A DNA stretch of 22,139 nt from contig NW_025407905.1 of the NCBI RefSeq assembly GCF_003324165.1, positions 1-22,139 of the forward strand, written 5' to 3'. The stretch comes from Naegleria lovaniensis (taxonomy: Eukaryota > Heterolobosea > Eutetramitea > Acrasida > Naegleriidae). The translations under genes and the position numbers were made by a program. The notes below the pieces were generated by a model. The model saw only the letters and a list, made by a program, of their open reading frames with translations, was not told where the DNA came from and ran no database searches. Positions 6,581 through 17,200 of this stretch are shown one piece after another (within the stretch, counting starts at the first letter, position 1; each line of letters starts with the position of its first letter).

Positions 6581-8587
6581 TTAGAACTTTTTATGCTTCT
6601 TGTGGGCAGGTTTCACAGAGGACTCTGAACTGTCATTATTGTTGCTGGACCATGATGAGGATGATCTGTTATTATTGGACCAGTTGTTATTTCTTCCTCC
6701 CTTGTAACCACCACCAAAGGAATTGCCTCCTCTACCGCCTCGTCCTCTTCCACCCCCAAAACCACCATTATTCTTTGGGCTCTTGGACTCGAGAAATTCC
6801 ATCAAGCCTCTCTTCTTTGACCCACCATTCTCGTCTTCATTGGAGTCTCGTCCGTTGGAGTGATGACCATTGTTGTTACCATTGCCATTCGTGGATGTTT
6901 CAGCAGAATCTTCTTCATTATCAGCCTCTTCCTTATTGTTGAACTTGTTATATCCGTTGTTGTTGTTATTATAATTATTGTATGATCCACCCTTATTGTA
7001 GGATGAGGATTTATCAAAACTCTTCTTAAAGTTGGAACCTCCTTTACCACCCAATCCAAACGAAGATTTTAACCCTTCTTCATCAAAATCATTCATTTTG
7101 AAACCTAATTTTCGAGCAAACATGTTAAATACACTTCCATAAGTGTTTACAAGCTTGAAAACATCTCTACTCAATTGATTATTCGAGACAATACTTTGCA
7201 CTTCTCTATGAATATCGTTCATTTGCTTGTCTGTCACACTGTTATCTAACTCTTCAAGTTTTTCCCAATCTTTCTCATCTTCTTTGTCATTATTTAACAT
7301 CATGTTGAAATAGGAAAGAGCAACTTCTTTTTCTCTTGGAGTCAAGAACAAGACAGATACACCTTTTTTACCAGCTCGAGCAGTTCTTCCAGCTCGATGG
7401 AAATAATCAGCAGGTTGCTCAGGAATATCAAATTGAACAATTAAATCAACGTTAGGGAAATCGAGACCTCTGGCAGCAACATTGGTAGCAACGAGTACTC
7501 CTGGATTCTTATCTTCCATAAATTGGAAGAAAATTTCACTTCTCTTATTTTGGTTCATGTTACCAGAGAGTTGAACAACTTTTCCAATATTTGAAGTGTT
7601 TTCAAGAACACAAGTCACAAATTCAACAGATAATTTGGTGCTCACGAACACAATAATTTTCTTATCAACATTATTTCTCAATACTGAAATCAATGCTGCA
7701 AGCTTCTTATCATTTGGTACTTCGTAATACTTTTGTTCCAAGGTAGAAACCTTCTTTGAATTTGCATCATCCAAACCAAGTTTCACAATATCATTCTTGA
7801 GTGAGATGTGAGCTAAATCTTCAACTTTATCAGTCATGGTTGCAGAGAAGAGATAGGTTTGACGCTCTTTTGGAAGTTGCATGACAATCTTTTTCAAAGT
7901 TTCTTCAAAACCACTATCCAGTAATCGATCTGCTTCATCCAAAATGAAATATTTCAAGTGGGAAGGATCGAAGTTTTCTCTTTGAATGTGATCTAAACAT
8001 TTACCTGGAGAGGCGATCAATACTCTTACTTGTTCATTGGCTAACTCAGCTTGCTCTACAGAGACCTTGTTTCCTCCAATGACGCAAGCGGCCTTGTATT
8101 CAGTATGTTTTAATAGTTTATCAGCAACTTGTTGGATTTGTAAGGCTAATTCTCTTGTTGGAGCTAAAACGAGGATATAAATGCCTTGAACATTCTTTTC
8201 ATTCTCTAACATGCAGGAGAGTGATGGAACGAGGAAGGCAAGTGTTTTGCCCTGACCAGTTGCAGCTTGAGCAATAAAGTCTTTACCTTTTCCTTTCTCT
8301 CCGAGAGCAGTTGGAATTGTCAATTGTTGAATTGGGGTCATGCTTTCAAATCCGAATTCTTTCTTGATGGCTTTTAGTAGAAGTGGGTGAATTTGTGGTA
8401 CGTCCGAAAATTTAAGTGATGTTGCCAAAGCACCTGTGGATTGCGTTGTGTCAGCGAGTGAAATGGTCTCAACAGATTGTTTCTTTCTCAGCTGAACAGC
8501 TGATGAGGCCGAGAGGGTTGAAACGTTTCCGTTGGCATCTTTAAGTGTTTTGGTCCCGTTTGAGTTGAATTTGATGTGGGCTGGCAT
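6581..8587 (-). CDS. DEAD-box ATP-dependent RNA helicase with RGG/Asn-rich tail
   Basis: A 668-aa single-exon gene; ATG 8587 is followed by about 57 residues before the Q motif. Motifs in order: Q motif (TPIQQ, 84-88), Walker A ATGQGKT (109-115), PTREL (143-147), IGG (170-172), SPGK (193-196), DEAD (217-220), SAT (248-250), VFVST (313-317), ARGLD (372-376), HRAGRTAR (397-404). The protein should use ATP to unwind or remodel RNA. After the helicase core a low-complexity tail is rich in Gly, Asn and Ser with RGRGGRGG, then a basic end (KKHKKF), suiting RNA binding. ARGLDFP, the HRAGRTAR region and VEDLA-ISLKN recall Has1/DDX18 and Dbp4/DDX10 ribosome-biogenesis helicases, while other parts recall Mss116-type enzymes, so the subfamily is unresolved. 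TPGR is SPGK here and GSGKT is GQGKT. The stop is 41 nt from the transposon end. Confidence 0.93.
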   Translation of the reverse strand: MPAHIKFNSNGTKTLKDANGNVSTLSASSAVQLRKKQSVETISLADTTQSTGALATSLKFSDVPQIHPLLLKAIKKEFGFESMTPIQQLTIPTALGEKGKGKDFIAQAATGQGKTLAFLVPSLSCMLENEKNVQGIYILVLAPTRELALQIQQVADKLLKHTEYKAACVIGGNKVSVEQAELANEQVRVLIASPGKCLDHIQRENFDPSHLKYFILDEADRLLDSGFEETLKKIVMQLPKERQTYLFSATMTDKVEDLAHISLKNDIVKLGLDDANSKKVSTLEQKYYEVPNDKKLAALISVLRNNVDKKIIVFVSTKLSVEFVTCVLENTSNIGKVVQLSGNMNQNKRSEIFFQFMEDKNPGVLVATNVAARGLDFPNVDLIVQFDIPEQPADYFHRAGRTARAGKKGVSVLFLTPREKEVALSYFNMMLNNDKEDEKDWEKLEELDNSVTDKQMNDIHREVQSIVSNNQLSRDVFKLVNTYGSVFNMFARKLGFKMNDFDEEGLKSSFGLGGKGGSNFKKSFDKSSSYNKGGSYNNYNNNNNGYNKFNNKEEADNEEDSAETSTNGNGNNNGHHSNGRDSNEDENGGSKKRGLMEFLESKSPKNNGGFGGGRGRGGRGGNSFGGGYKGGRNNNWSNNNRSSSSWSSNNNDSSESSVKPAHKKHKKF

Positions 8588-8752
8588 GGTGATGAAAAGG
8601 ATTCTATTGATGGGACTCGGAGTGTGTTGAATGAGAGCAAAATTGTTTGTGAGGAGATTTGTTGGTGTTCAATTATTTTTTTGTTCAACAAAAATTTTGC
8701 TTTGTTCAAGGTTGAAGCAGCATGACAGTCTTTACTCAAGATTCTCTCCAGG
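8588..8752. promoter_or_regulatory. Helicase promoter region and 3' end of the LRR/EF-hand gene
   Basis: A 165-bp gap between two minus-strand genes. It holds an 8+1+8 palindrome, TTTTTGTT-C-AACAAAAA (8678-8694), about 90 nt upstream of the helicase ATG. I see no clear TATA box or AATAAA. The region must serve both as promoter and as the 3' end of the upstream gene. Confidence 0.4.
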
Positions 8753-11052
8753 CTACAAATCGTTAATGGAAAGAGAACTAGCTCCCAGTTGTTGTGATTT
8801 GTTGTTGTGATTGGCTGAAGCAGTTGTTGACATGACAATCATAGAGCTTTCGGAAGCTAGCTTTAACAAATCGGCACTCAAATACGTCACACATTCGGAG
8901 AAAGTAATTTGCTGATTGCTGTTTGGATCAATAATTGAAACAAAATTTTGATACTCTTCATCTGTTCCGTTCGGATTGATTGTAGTTAATAATTGTTTCA
9001 ATTCATGTTGATTCAAAATTCCATCCTTGTTACTATCTACCTCCCTAAACATTTTGACAAACTTGGACAGGAACTTCTCGTGTGATTCCAGTTGGAAGTC
9101 TAGCAAAACTTCTAAGAACGTCTTGTACGGAACTCTAGTGGCCTTTTCAAAGCTCTTATTCATGGTAGGTGATCCAAGTGTCATTTGAAGTTTTTGATGC
9201 TCTAGAATGGCGTCGTTGACACGAATGATTACAGTGAGTGAGTCTTCCTTGTTGTACATGTACTTGATAATATCTACCCATTCATCTTCATTAAGATCAC
9301 CATTTAACCTATTTTGAATGATTTGATGAATTTCATGATCAACCTTCTTGCTATATTTTCCTCTCAAAAATACCTTCAACAATTCTGCAGTAGTGTCCTT
9401 TAGCTGCTTTTGGACATATCTGAATTCTTCATCAATTTCGTTTTTAAGAATTTTGCCGAATACTTTGACTTCGTTGTCTTCTCTAGAGAATCTTTTCACA
9501 CCAAAATTGATAGCAGTAGCCCATTCAAAAATTAATGTTTTAAGGCCATACTTTTGATTGAGGAATGTGTACAAATGCTGTTCCATTGTTTCTCTTGGTA
9601 GTTTACTCTCTTGACATTTCTGATCAAATTTGTGCTTTGAGGTATAAATTTCCTCAATAATTTCTTTTAGTTGTTTCAAACTTAGAGGTTTTAACTTTAC
9701 CTGTTTTGAATCTTTTGGTTTTACCATGCTTTGAGAAAGAATTTGTTGTGGAGTTTGTGATACTTGCATTGACAGACGCTGTCTGTTGATTTGTACCTGA
9801 GCCAATCGATTTTTATATTCTGTTGGAGTCAAATTATTTCATTATACAACAAGTTCAACAGCAATGGTTCAACAAATACCAGTACTTACTTTCAATTTCT
9901 AGCTTTAAGACTCCAATTTCTTCAGATAATTGCTCTCGCTCTACTTCGTGTTGGCGAATCAATTTTGCCTTGGCTTCCTCGCTTTTAGATGCAACTTGTT
10001 GGAGCGACTCAGTTTCCTCTAGAAGATTGGCAATATCCTTATCAGCGCTATCCAAATCTTTCTGAAGAGTTGCCAGCTTTGAAAAGCAATCAGTGGAAAA
10101 TGTTTTGATCATTGAGTAGTACGATTCGCACATATCTGAGTATGAGTTCTTCACAATCATGAGAATGCTGGAGGCTTTTTTATCAACCTCAGAAATCTTG
10201 TCGATGACTTCCTCAAAATATACGTCAAACAATTGCCTTTTGCAATTCAATAACTCAATCTGGTAGGTCAGGGCCTCTTGTGGTGTTTCTTTTGATCTGT
10301 TGAGTTGTTTTAGGATTGGAGTGGTGCTTGGGTCAAACGGAGTTCTTTGTCCTAGATAGAGTCCAATAGAGTCATGGAGTCTCTTGAGATCCTTCAAGTC
10401 ATCGTTCGATGAGTCTACAACAGATAATACTTCTCCTGTATGTGTTGCAGCAGTGTTTGAAGAGGTCGCATTAGGCTTCGAGGGAGACTCTTTTTGCAAC
10501 GGTAATACTGAATCCTCAGTTTGAGGCTCGCCTTGATTCATAGATTGATTTTCGTTAGGTTGTTCAACCACCACAGAAGAGGGCTCTCTCTTGCCCTCAG
10601 CCATGGTGAAGTACAATGGTGGATCAACATCAGGAAGATCCGTTAAGGCTGATGATGAATGGATGTAAATCAAGCCAACAATCCTTAAAAAGTTACTTAC
10701 GAGTACCATTGAAAGACTCCAAATTGGATAATGAAATAATGATTTCGTCTTCTTCCTTTTCATCAAGGGTAATGTACAAATGTTTGAGATTTGGAAGCGA
10801 GAATAGCCCGGCTAACACGGATTGAGCGCTTTCAAACAGATTGTTTCTCAGATCTAGATATTCCACCTTTTGAAGCCCGCTCATATCAGATGGCAATGTC
10901 CGAAGGTTGTTGTTTGATAGCCTCAACACTTTGAGGTATTTGAGTTTGGACAAATCCACCAAAACTTCATCCAGAGTTCTTAATCCACAATGGTCCAAAG
11001 ATACCTCAATCGCATCGGGATACTTGTGCAAAATTGAATTCACTTTTTCCAT
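8753..11052 (-). CDS. Leucine-rich repeat, coiled-coil and EF-hand protein, three exons
   Basis: Exons 10701-11052, 9890-10648 and 8753-9819 join in frame (352+759+1067 nt) to give 725 aa ending at TAG 8753. Residues 1-120 are leucine-rich repeats (LKVLRLSNNNLRTLP, VEYLDLRNNLF) capped by LESFNGTPL, a typical LRR end that is completed only by splicing. Next comes an acidic, polar linker with FTMAEGK, then a long coiled coil (about 230-390). A conserved helical block contains LKQLKEIIEEIYTSK and LPRETMEQHLYTFLNQKYGL. A canonical EF-hand loop DSNKDGILNQHE lies at 632-643 and a weaker one, DPNSNQQITFSE, at 668-679 (no central Gly). The helical block looks like something conserved in flagellated protists, and a ciliary or cytoskeletal, calcium-responsive role is my inference. 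No enzyme motif is visible, and I cannot give it an established name. Confidence 0.85.
9820..9889 (-). other. Intron 2 of the LRR/EF-hand gene
   Basis: A 70-nt phase-1 intron, donor A|GTAAGT and acceptor CCAACAG|AAT. It joins LKLEIE to KYKNRLAQ within one continuous coiled coil, which strongly supports the splice. Confidence 0.9.
10649..10700 (-). other. Intron 1 of the LRR/EF-hand gene
   Basis: A 52-nt phase-1 intron, donor ACTC|GTAAGT and acceptor CATCATCAG|CCT. Splicing creates the Pro of FNGTPL, the expected LRR cap; reading through gives a stop two codons on. Confidence 0.9.
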
Positions 11053-11222
11053 GGCGTATGTTTCTTGGAAGAGGGAAATCGATGATAAGCTTCAACAATG
11101 CCGAATTAAGGGAAGGCTTAGTGATTATTTTTTTTAATTTTTAAAAAATATTCTCTTCTGCAACGTTCATATCTTCATTAGTTGGCATCATTAATTAACA
11201 TCTTCACCAATTAACATCATGA
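11053..11222. other. Intergenic gap with a short direct repeat
   Basis: 170 bp between the SZT2 stop and the LRR/EF-hand start. It contains AATTAACATC twice at a 16-nt spacing (11193-11202 and 11209-11218) just after the SZT2 stop, and a T/A-rich run near 11127-11150 (minus strand TTTTTTAAAAATTAAAAAAAA). It must hold the SZT2 3' end and the LRR gene promoter. No RNA gene is seen. Confidence 0.5.
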
Positions 11223-14200
11223 CTAAAAGCTAAGACGATACAGAACATAGCAGACGTGATTAACAAAGGAACCAATAAAATCTCGTTCTGTTTGATTTGG
11301 AATAATGATCAGAGATTGAGCACCTTCCGATTTTTGATCAACTCTTACGGCTGGTGATGGCATGTTGGTATTTGGTGATCTCAACATGGAAGCAGAATGA
11401 GTCTGATCTTGAAGAGGTTCAGGCTCGTTTGCAAGCTTCTTCTTACAGAAATAGATGATTACAGAGTTTTCCTTAATCTTGTAATGGATGTGCAACATGA
11501 AATCAGTGCTTCTATTACTTGGAGTAATGAGTAAATGTTGAGCAGTGCCATCCTTCTTGAATATACTTCCTGCCCTCTCTCCTCCATAAATATTCCATAG
11601 CTCAGAAATCACGTCATTCCATGGCACGTAGGTAGCCTCAAATATTGAGAGAGTAAAGTCATACTCAGTTATTTGAGTCTTAGTCCATAAAGCATCAAGT
11701 TCGTTGAATAAGTTTTCGCTCATCCTGAATTTAAGAGCCATATCCCATAAAATGTCCAGCTTGAATGAGTTTTTGACACTTTGTAGCAAATTTGCCAACT
11801 TTCTTTCGTATTGTTGAGCCATTTGTGTAATCACCTTGTACATGTTGTCTTTAGAGCCTTCAATCTCGCTATCATAAGGATGTCTATTCGTTGCATCTAC
11901 AAACACTATATACATGGTGAGATTCATTGTGCTATCTTCTTCTTGAGGACTTGGAGACCTTGATGAATTAGTTGATGAAGCTCCATGATATGAAAATGTG
12001 GTATGTGAATCAGAATGTACAACTGACTTTGTTACCAATACACAGTACGAGTAATCTGCTTCCTCATGAGAAATGTAAGTGTCAAGAATGAAACACTCTT
12101 TGCTCTTTTGACTGAATTTAACCTTATACTTGTCAGAGTGTTTGCAAATATATTCAAAGAAAAATTGAAATGGATCATTCAACATTTCTCGTCTCTCAGT
12201 ACTGTAGGATCGACCTCGTTCAAGAGATTTCATGCTACTTTTAGGTGTTGTTGCCTTTTCTCGCATAATTTCTGCAATGTCTTTAACATTCTCAAAAGTG
12301 ATGGTGTGTGAATGTAAGATATTTCTTGTATGGGGTGGAGGGTTTGGATAAAATTGATTAAAGTCTTTCAATAAACTCATAAAGCTCAAAGTTGATGGAA
12401 ATCCAGAGTAATCGGTTGTAAGATAATTCAAAAAATTTCTCAAGTGGAAATCATATGAAAATGAATTCATGTGCAGTGAGTGTTTGAATTGGCTCACTTT
12501 TTTCAAGAACTCTCCTCTGGTAGAGGCTCGAGGATTCAGCAAGGAAGGTCTTTGAGACGTAATGTCAGAAATATAAACATTTAGGTACACATAAATACTG
12601 TCAAGACCTAATTCTAAGAATAGTACTCCATCGTCCATTTGTTTATGGAAGTAAATAGTGGTGGGTTGGAGCTTAATAATTTGATTTCCCACAACTTGGA
12701 CAAGTGGAGTGGGCTGTGGTCTTGATTTGTTGTCCGTTGAGGTAGTAATTGGATTCATGTCACTTGGAGTTGAGGCTAATAATGGTGATGAATCATGCTG
12801 ATCTGAAGGATGCAAGAAAACGTCAGAAATATCCAATGACTTGATATACTCTACATATTCGCTCAAGAATGATTCAAATACCTTTCTGTGATAACCAATT
12901 TCACGAAGGTTGTTATTTTGTTGCTCCTCTACGCCTGTGACTCCCTCACTGTCAAGATGTTGAATAATAGCAGCAGAGGACGAAGAAATAAAAGATGATG
13001 GGCTAAATAATATTCTTCTCAATGGGTTAAACAGGAGAGGTACCCTGCAAAAGTGGATTAGTCTTGAAGTGTTCTTGATGAGTTGGAAGTCCTTAGATTT
13101 TAAGTTTGTAGATTGAGATTTGTTCCAAAATCCGTAAATCTTTGACACTTGCTGTTGTTCAACCTTCTTTTTGTAGTTCTGGTGCACGATGTGTTTAAAG
13201 TGAAGCCCATGAATAAGAAGCGGATCACGTGGTTTGTTGTCATTCATGGTTTTCTTGGCCAATTGTTTGCAAGGTGTCTTGTCTAAATCAAATATTCCTT
13301 TCAACAGGGATCCAAATTGATTTTTGCTTGAAGGAGGCTTCTTCTCTTTTCTTACTTTTTGAATATCTGTTTTTACAGAAATATCATTTACAGATGAAGT
13401 AACAAGTGTAGAATTCATGCCTGGATTTTTGAAACGATTGTACATTTGTCCTCCCCTCACGTCCAGAATTGGTTGTTTTGGTGGAATCATACTTCCTGTT
13501 GGATTGTTAGTTGTGGTGGATGTTGTTACGGCAGGAGTTGTTCTTCTCATAGTATTGGAAGACTTTGGATCGCTTGGAGCGCTCTGCTTATTGTAAATGA
13601 GCAAATCAATGTTGTTAAATGCAAATTGAACCTCTTTTTGTGGTTTCCCAAGAGGGATCAATAGGTTGGTTGGAACTGTTGCCAAGTTGGTTGAATGAGA
13701 ATGGTAAAAGAGTCCCAACTTTTGATGGAGTATGCTGTTAAGTAAGTGAGCTCGACATCTCAACCATGACACTGTTTGGTGCAAATGATACTTGAACTTT
13801 TCAAATTGTTGTGGCTTCCAATTGTATGCTATTACTTGCAATTCTGAACTCGTTAGTATAATGACAATACAGCATTTTCTGGTATATTTTATCGAATTTC
13901 TGTAACTGAACCCATCCAACGAGATGATATCGCCTATCTTGATATTTTCTCCAATATTAATAACCTTATCAGTTAAAACAGAAAAATTACCAGCCATCAT
14001 AACAAAACAAATGTTGCTTGAATCTACCAGATGATATTGTTCAATAAAATCATTGCTTCTTGAATATTTGACAAATGTTTGCCTGGTATCTTTGCTTACA
14101 AACGTAATTGGTCGCAATTTAAAACTGTATGCGGACAATAAATTGTACAAATCTCCAATAAATCTATTCATTTCCCACAACGGTAAAAATAGAGAAGCTC

Positions 14201-17200
14201 TATGCTCCATCAATGTTGGCGAGCTTATTCTACATGCCTTAATGGCCTGAGTTTGTAGTCTTACGAGAAAATAACGATTGAGTCCTTCTAGGTTTACAGG
14301 AGACGTGAAAAGTCCACACTCAATAATATAATCTATCAATGTTTGGTTAAGAGTGAGACAAAGCTTTTCAATAAGAGAAGCTAAATCTACGTCACCTTTT
14401 TTCCAAACTTCCAGAAGTATTTTACCGTTTTCACTTCGATGAGCTGCAGAAGCGCTCTTTTCAATGACATTTTCTTCATCGTCCTCATCATCTGAGTTAC
14501 TTCCCTCTTTACGAAGGATGGGAGCTCCAAAATCTGTATAAGCAATGTTTGATGGCTCCTCTTGAAGCAGACCCAATTGTGATACTCCGGTCAAATCGCA
14601 AGTGTATGGCTCTTTCATTGACGGGAAAACTGTTACCATCTCACCATCTTGATTTAGTAGCGTCATTTGTACACAAGCAATACCTCTGCAATTGACCTGA
14701 GACGTCATTGCTCTTGAGTATGTATTCTGAGTAACTGAGTTATATAAGAATGAAAAATCAGCTGCTTTGAAAACCATATCGTCTTCTTCATCTTCCGTGA
14801 AAGACATATACGAGATGGTACTTGGACTCTCTGCAGATTCATCGCTACTAGTCAGATATAATTGATTCATGTAAGTCAACATGTTATTTCTGGCAAATAA
14901 CATGAAAAGTAACTTGTTGTTAATAAATTTTGGAAGAGTAATGACAACGCTCTTGTGAGGTTGAGAGAGCAACGGTCTAATAAACTGCAAATCTTCAACT
15001 GTGATTTTAAATTGCCTATTTCTCAACAATAAATTGGAGATGATATTCATGGTGAGTGATGATAGCTTGGCTTCAATAAGATTCCTAAGTTGGGTTGTAA
15101 TCTCAATACTTGGTGGATATACACCGTAAACCTCCAAAATAACAGAAGAAATGTCATTCTTGATATCAAATTCAGCATAAAGGTATTGTCCCATACTGGA
15201 GAGAGAAATTGAATATTCTTTAAGCTTGGTTTTGTGTTCTTGCTCATCCCTAGCCGAGGAGACAAGAGTTGGAGACTCTTCACTCTTTGGAGTTTGAACG
15301 GTAGTAGAGTTTTGTTTGTTACCATCCGTGAGTTGAAGATAAAAAACACGACCACTCCTCTCCTTGTACACAAACATTTCACTTCTATTGGCAACAACGA
15401 AGGGATTGAAAACAACTTGATTCAAGTGGTTAATCGCCATTGCTGTTGATAGACGACTATGAAGAGGAAAAGAAATTTCAAAGGTCTTTTTGCATGCAAA
15501 ATCTCCCTCATTAAACTTGTCACTGCTTGGTTTCTCGTTGTCCTTACGTAAAAACTTCTTGTCAAGCACACTAACTTCAGAGACTGCCTTCTTATCTTTA
15601 TCCCTTCTAACAGGAAGAAGTAATGAACTGCAAATTCTTGTATCATGCAAATTTGAGAGAAGAAGTAGAGTATTGACTCTCTTACAAACTACTCCAACTG
15701 CTTTGAAAACAATATTTACCACGTCGTTAGCCTGTGAAATTGAAAGTGAGTTTGGAGAGTAAAACAGCATGGACATTGATTTCTTGCTCTCTGCTTTCAG
15801 AATGATCCAAAATGGTACTTCAATACAACTTCTTTCCATTTCTGTGTCATTATCGAACATTGTCATGTCCAAGTCATCGAGCTCCTTGCTGAAAATTTTA
15901 AATTTGTTTGGCGTGTCACCAGGGGGTAATTCATGCTCACATTTTCTGTCATACTCTTCAAATATGGCATGTTTTTGGCAGCAATTTCTTTTTCTAAAGT
16001 AAACAACGTAGTGGTTATCGATACTTTTGAAGACCACATTTTTGCATTTCAATAGCTCCTGGTGAAAGAGTTTAGCACCTTCAACTGGATCAATAAAAAA
16101 TAAAGGAATAGTATGCTTTTGATAGCATGATGCGGGAAGCTTTTCAACATTATCAAAAACTTTCTTAATAGAATATGATGTAATAGGGTGCGTCCTAAGT
16201 AATGCATTCAGTATTTCTTTGGAGACCAATGCTTGTAATCGTTTTTTAGTTCTGGAAACTATTCTTCGGATATGTCTCGGGAGGTAGCCCTTGTCTAAGT
16301 AAGGAGCTGCTTCATCGGTTGTGTCTCCATCAAAGACATCGTCTTCGAGTTCAAATTTACTTCTGGCATAAGCAGATTGGGTTTCAGACACATGACTTCT
16401 AAACATTCCCAGAACGTCCTTCTTTGAGGGCTCAAATCCATTAAACGAAGCGCAATATTTGTCAGGTGGTAACGTAATGCAATAAAATCTCAACGTTGTT
16501 TTTACGGTATTCAAAGAATTAATCCAGTCAAAATCCATTTCTGTTTTAAGTTTGCTTGGGGTAAAGTCTGATTCATCATCCTCTTCGCTATCCTCTTCTT
16601 TCTCACCAAATGAAGAAGAAAGCTTTGAAAAATCTCCATTACTGGATCTAATACTCTTTGAAATTCTCTCTATTGGGATATTTTTGATCGGAAGTTTAAG
16701 ATCATTTGCGTATTCATCTAAATCATCTAAATCTTCCCATTCTTCTTTTCCTCTTTTAATTGGAGTTAACACACACTCCATTCTCATGAATACAGGAATA
16801 GTGGAATTTTCCAGCTCTGTTAAATTAAAGGCATCACTAACTGAGGAGCCAGAACTTTCAGTGAGAGAGTCTGATTGGTGATCAGATGTTTGTACATCTC
16901 TCATTCCCGCAGAAAGGCTCGAAAGGGAATGTGTGGTCTCATCTTCACCACTGTGGAAACTATGAATCTCATCATCTGATACATCTTCATCGTAGTTTTC
17001 TTCGTTATCAATTTCTTCGAGATGGTCAAAGCTTTTCACGCTATTTTTCTTCTTTATGGGCTTTGGAACAGTTTTAGTAGATTTGGGAATGGAGCTTTCT
17101 CGTAGATAAAAATGGAATTTGGTTCCTTTGATTTCTTCAAAGTACTTTTCAATTATCGTTTTGAATGAATTAACCATGTTCTCGCATGGAGTCGTGTCAT

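Noticed and set aside
6547-6942. A 131-codon plus-strand frame opposite the helicase tail
   Set aside because: It is the complement of the repetitive Gly/Asn/Ser codons, and its composition reflects that.
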